Assembly: GCA_002254405.1 (NCBI GenBank)
Contig: NJDH01000021.1
Coordinates: 1 to 16,670 of the forward strand
DNA length: 16,670 nucleotides
Reading direction: 5' to 3'
From: Candidatus Altarchaeales archaeon ex4484_96
GTDB lineage: Archaea; Altiarchaeota; Altiarchaeia; IMC4; QMZM01
In this document: positions 16,304 through 16,670 of the stretch, one piece after another
Position numbering within the stretch: position 1 is the stretch's first letter
Layout: each line of letters begins with the position of its first letter
The notes under the pieces: model-generated
What the model was told of the DNA's origin: nothing
The model's database searches: none
Seen by the model: the letters and a program-made list of their open reading frames with translations, nothing else
Made by a program: the position numbers and the translations under genes

Positions 16304-16670
16304 TTATTTCACCTCAAGAAAATTTTTTATTATTTTTAACCCATCATTTGTGAGAATAGACTCGGGATGAAACTGCAAACCAAATACGTTATAGTCCCTG
16401 TGTTTAACGGCCATAACCTCGTTGTCGTCCAGGCTTACTGCCGTCTCCTTCAAGCAATCGGGCAGGCTCTCACGCTCTATTACCAGCGAATGATATCTTG
16501 TGGCCTTAAGCGGATTAATCAATCCCGTAAGTAAACCGTTTCCTTCATGACCTATCAACGAGGTCTTACCGTGCATCAGATGCCCTGCGTGTACGATATC
16601 AGCCCCATAGACCTGGGCAATGCACTGATGCCCTAAACACACACCCAATATCGGAATATCCCCCCCATAC
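16304..16670 (-). CDS. trpG: Anthranilate synthase glutaminase subunit (TrpG), N-terminus beyond window
   Basis: Class I glutamine amidotransferase that hydrolyses glutamine and delivers ammonia to TrpE. The visible part is about 122 residues, beginning in the middle of the nucleophile region (YGGDIPILGVCLGHQ). Around 70 N-terminal residues lie beyond the edge. The catalytic Cys is in GVCLGHQ and the His and Glu in FHPES; RYHSLV is also conserved. A TTG at 16648 would start the frame inside the nucleophile motif and is not the true start. The frame stays open to 16670. PabA has the same fold, but position in front of trpD makes TrpG the better reading. The stop TAA is followed at once by trpD. 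Confidence 0.93.
   Translation of the reverse strand, partial: YGGDIPILGVCLGHQCIAQVYGADIVHAGHLMHGKTSLIGHEGNGLLTGLINPLKATRYHSLVIERESLPDCLKETAVSLDDNEVMAVKHRDYNVFGLQFHPESILTNDGLKIIKNFLEVK
16310..16315 (-). promoter_or_regulatory. Ribosome binding site deciding the trpD TTG start
   Basis: GAGGTG on the minus strand, within the last codons of trpG, six bases before TTG at 16303. It supports use of the rare start. Since trpG's stop (16304-16306) is the codon immediately before the TTG, ribosomes ending trpG can restart here. Confidence 0.7.

Noticed and set aside
16646..16648. TTG as the start of a 114-residue TrpG
   Set aside because: It falls within the PILGVCLGHQ nucleophile motif and the frame stays open to the window edge, so the gene is simply cut.
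1..16670. tRNA, rRNA, transposase, integrase, attachment site or phage defence genes
   Set aside because: I saw none on either strand. Genes are packed with gaps of at most 84 bases, leaving no room for undetected cargo.

Overview
The window looks like part of an archaeal chromosome, AT-leaning to moderate in GC. The archaeal reading rests on TATA-box-like elements about 26 bases upstream of likely starts, two leaderless-looking starts, a TrpB2-type tryptophan synthase beta chain beside TrpB1, a COG3199-type ATP-NAD kinase, a secretion ATPase of the archaeal type II/IV family, and surface proteins built from CARDB, LamG and Cys-rich modules. The lineage cannot be fixed from sequence alone. 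Complete-looking Trp and Leu biosynthesis genes argue against a minimal parasite. The Cys-repeat lipoprotein style would fit Altiarchaeota or a biosynthetically capable DPANN-like or euryarchaeal lineage, but that is a guess.

Layout. Positions 1-5177 (minus) hold the N-terminal 1725 residues of a giant secreted or surface protein: signal peptide, Cys-rich beta region, two CARDB-like domains, then at least five LamG/ConA-like lectin domains, the last four as a tandemly duplicated two-domain cassette. It runs off the left edge. Its 84-base promoter region carries a TATA box flanked by a perfect 10-base inverted repeat. Positions 5262-7936 (minus) hold leuC, a lipoprotein and leuD, tightly packed, with the lipoprotein inserted between the two subunits of one Fe-S dehydratase. 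That lipoprotein has nine strictly spaced C-x11-C repeats. Position 7987 starts a divergent plus-strand secretion-type ATPase with no partner membrane protein in view. It ends at 9390, sharing a CTAG stop with the convergent NAD kinase-family gene.

Positions 9387-16670 (minus) are a tryptophan biosynthesis block transcribed in the order trpG-trpD-trpC-trpF-trpB1-trpA, then trpB2 and the NAD kinase-like gene. From trpG to trpA the genes overlap by 4-17 bases or abut, so they are probably one translationally coupled operon; trpB2 follows after 74 bases. trpG is cut by the right edge; trpE would be expected just beyond it. Together these genes cover every step from anthranilate to tryptophan, plus the glutaminase subunit for anthranilate synthesis.

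Most of the right half is ordinary metabolism. The parts that deserve a second look are the Cys-repeat lipoprotein inside the leu operon, the LamG cassette duplication and its palindromic promoter, and the lone secretion ATPase.
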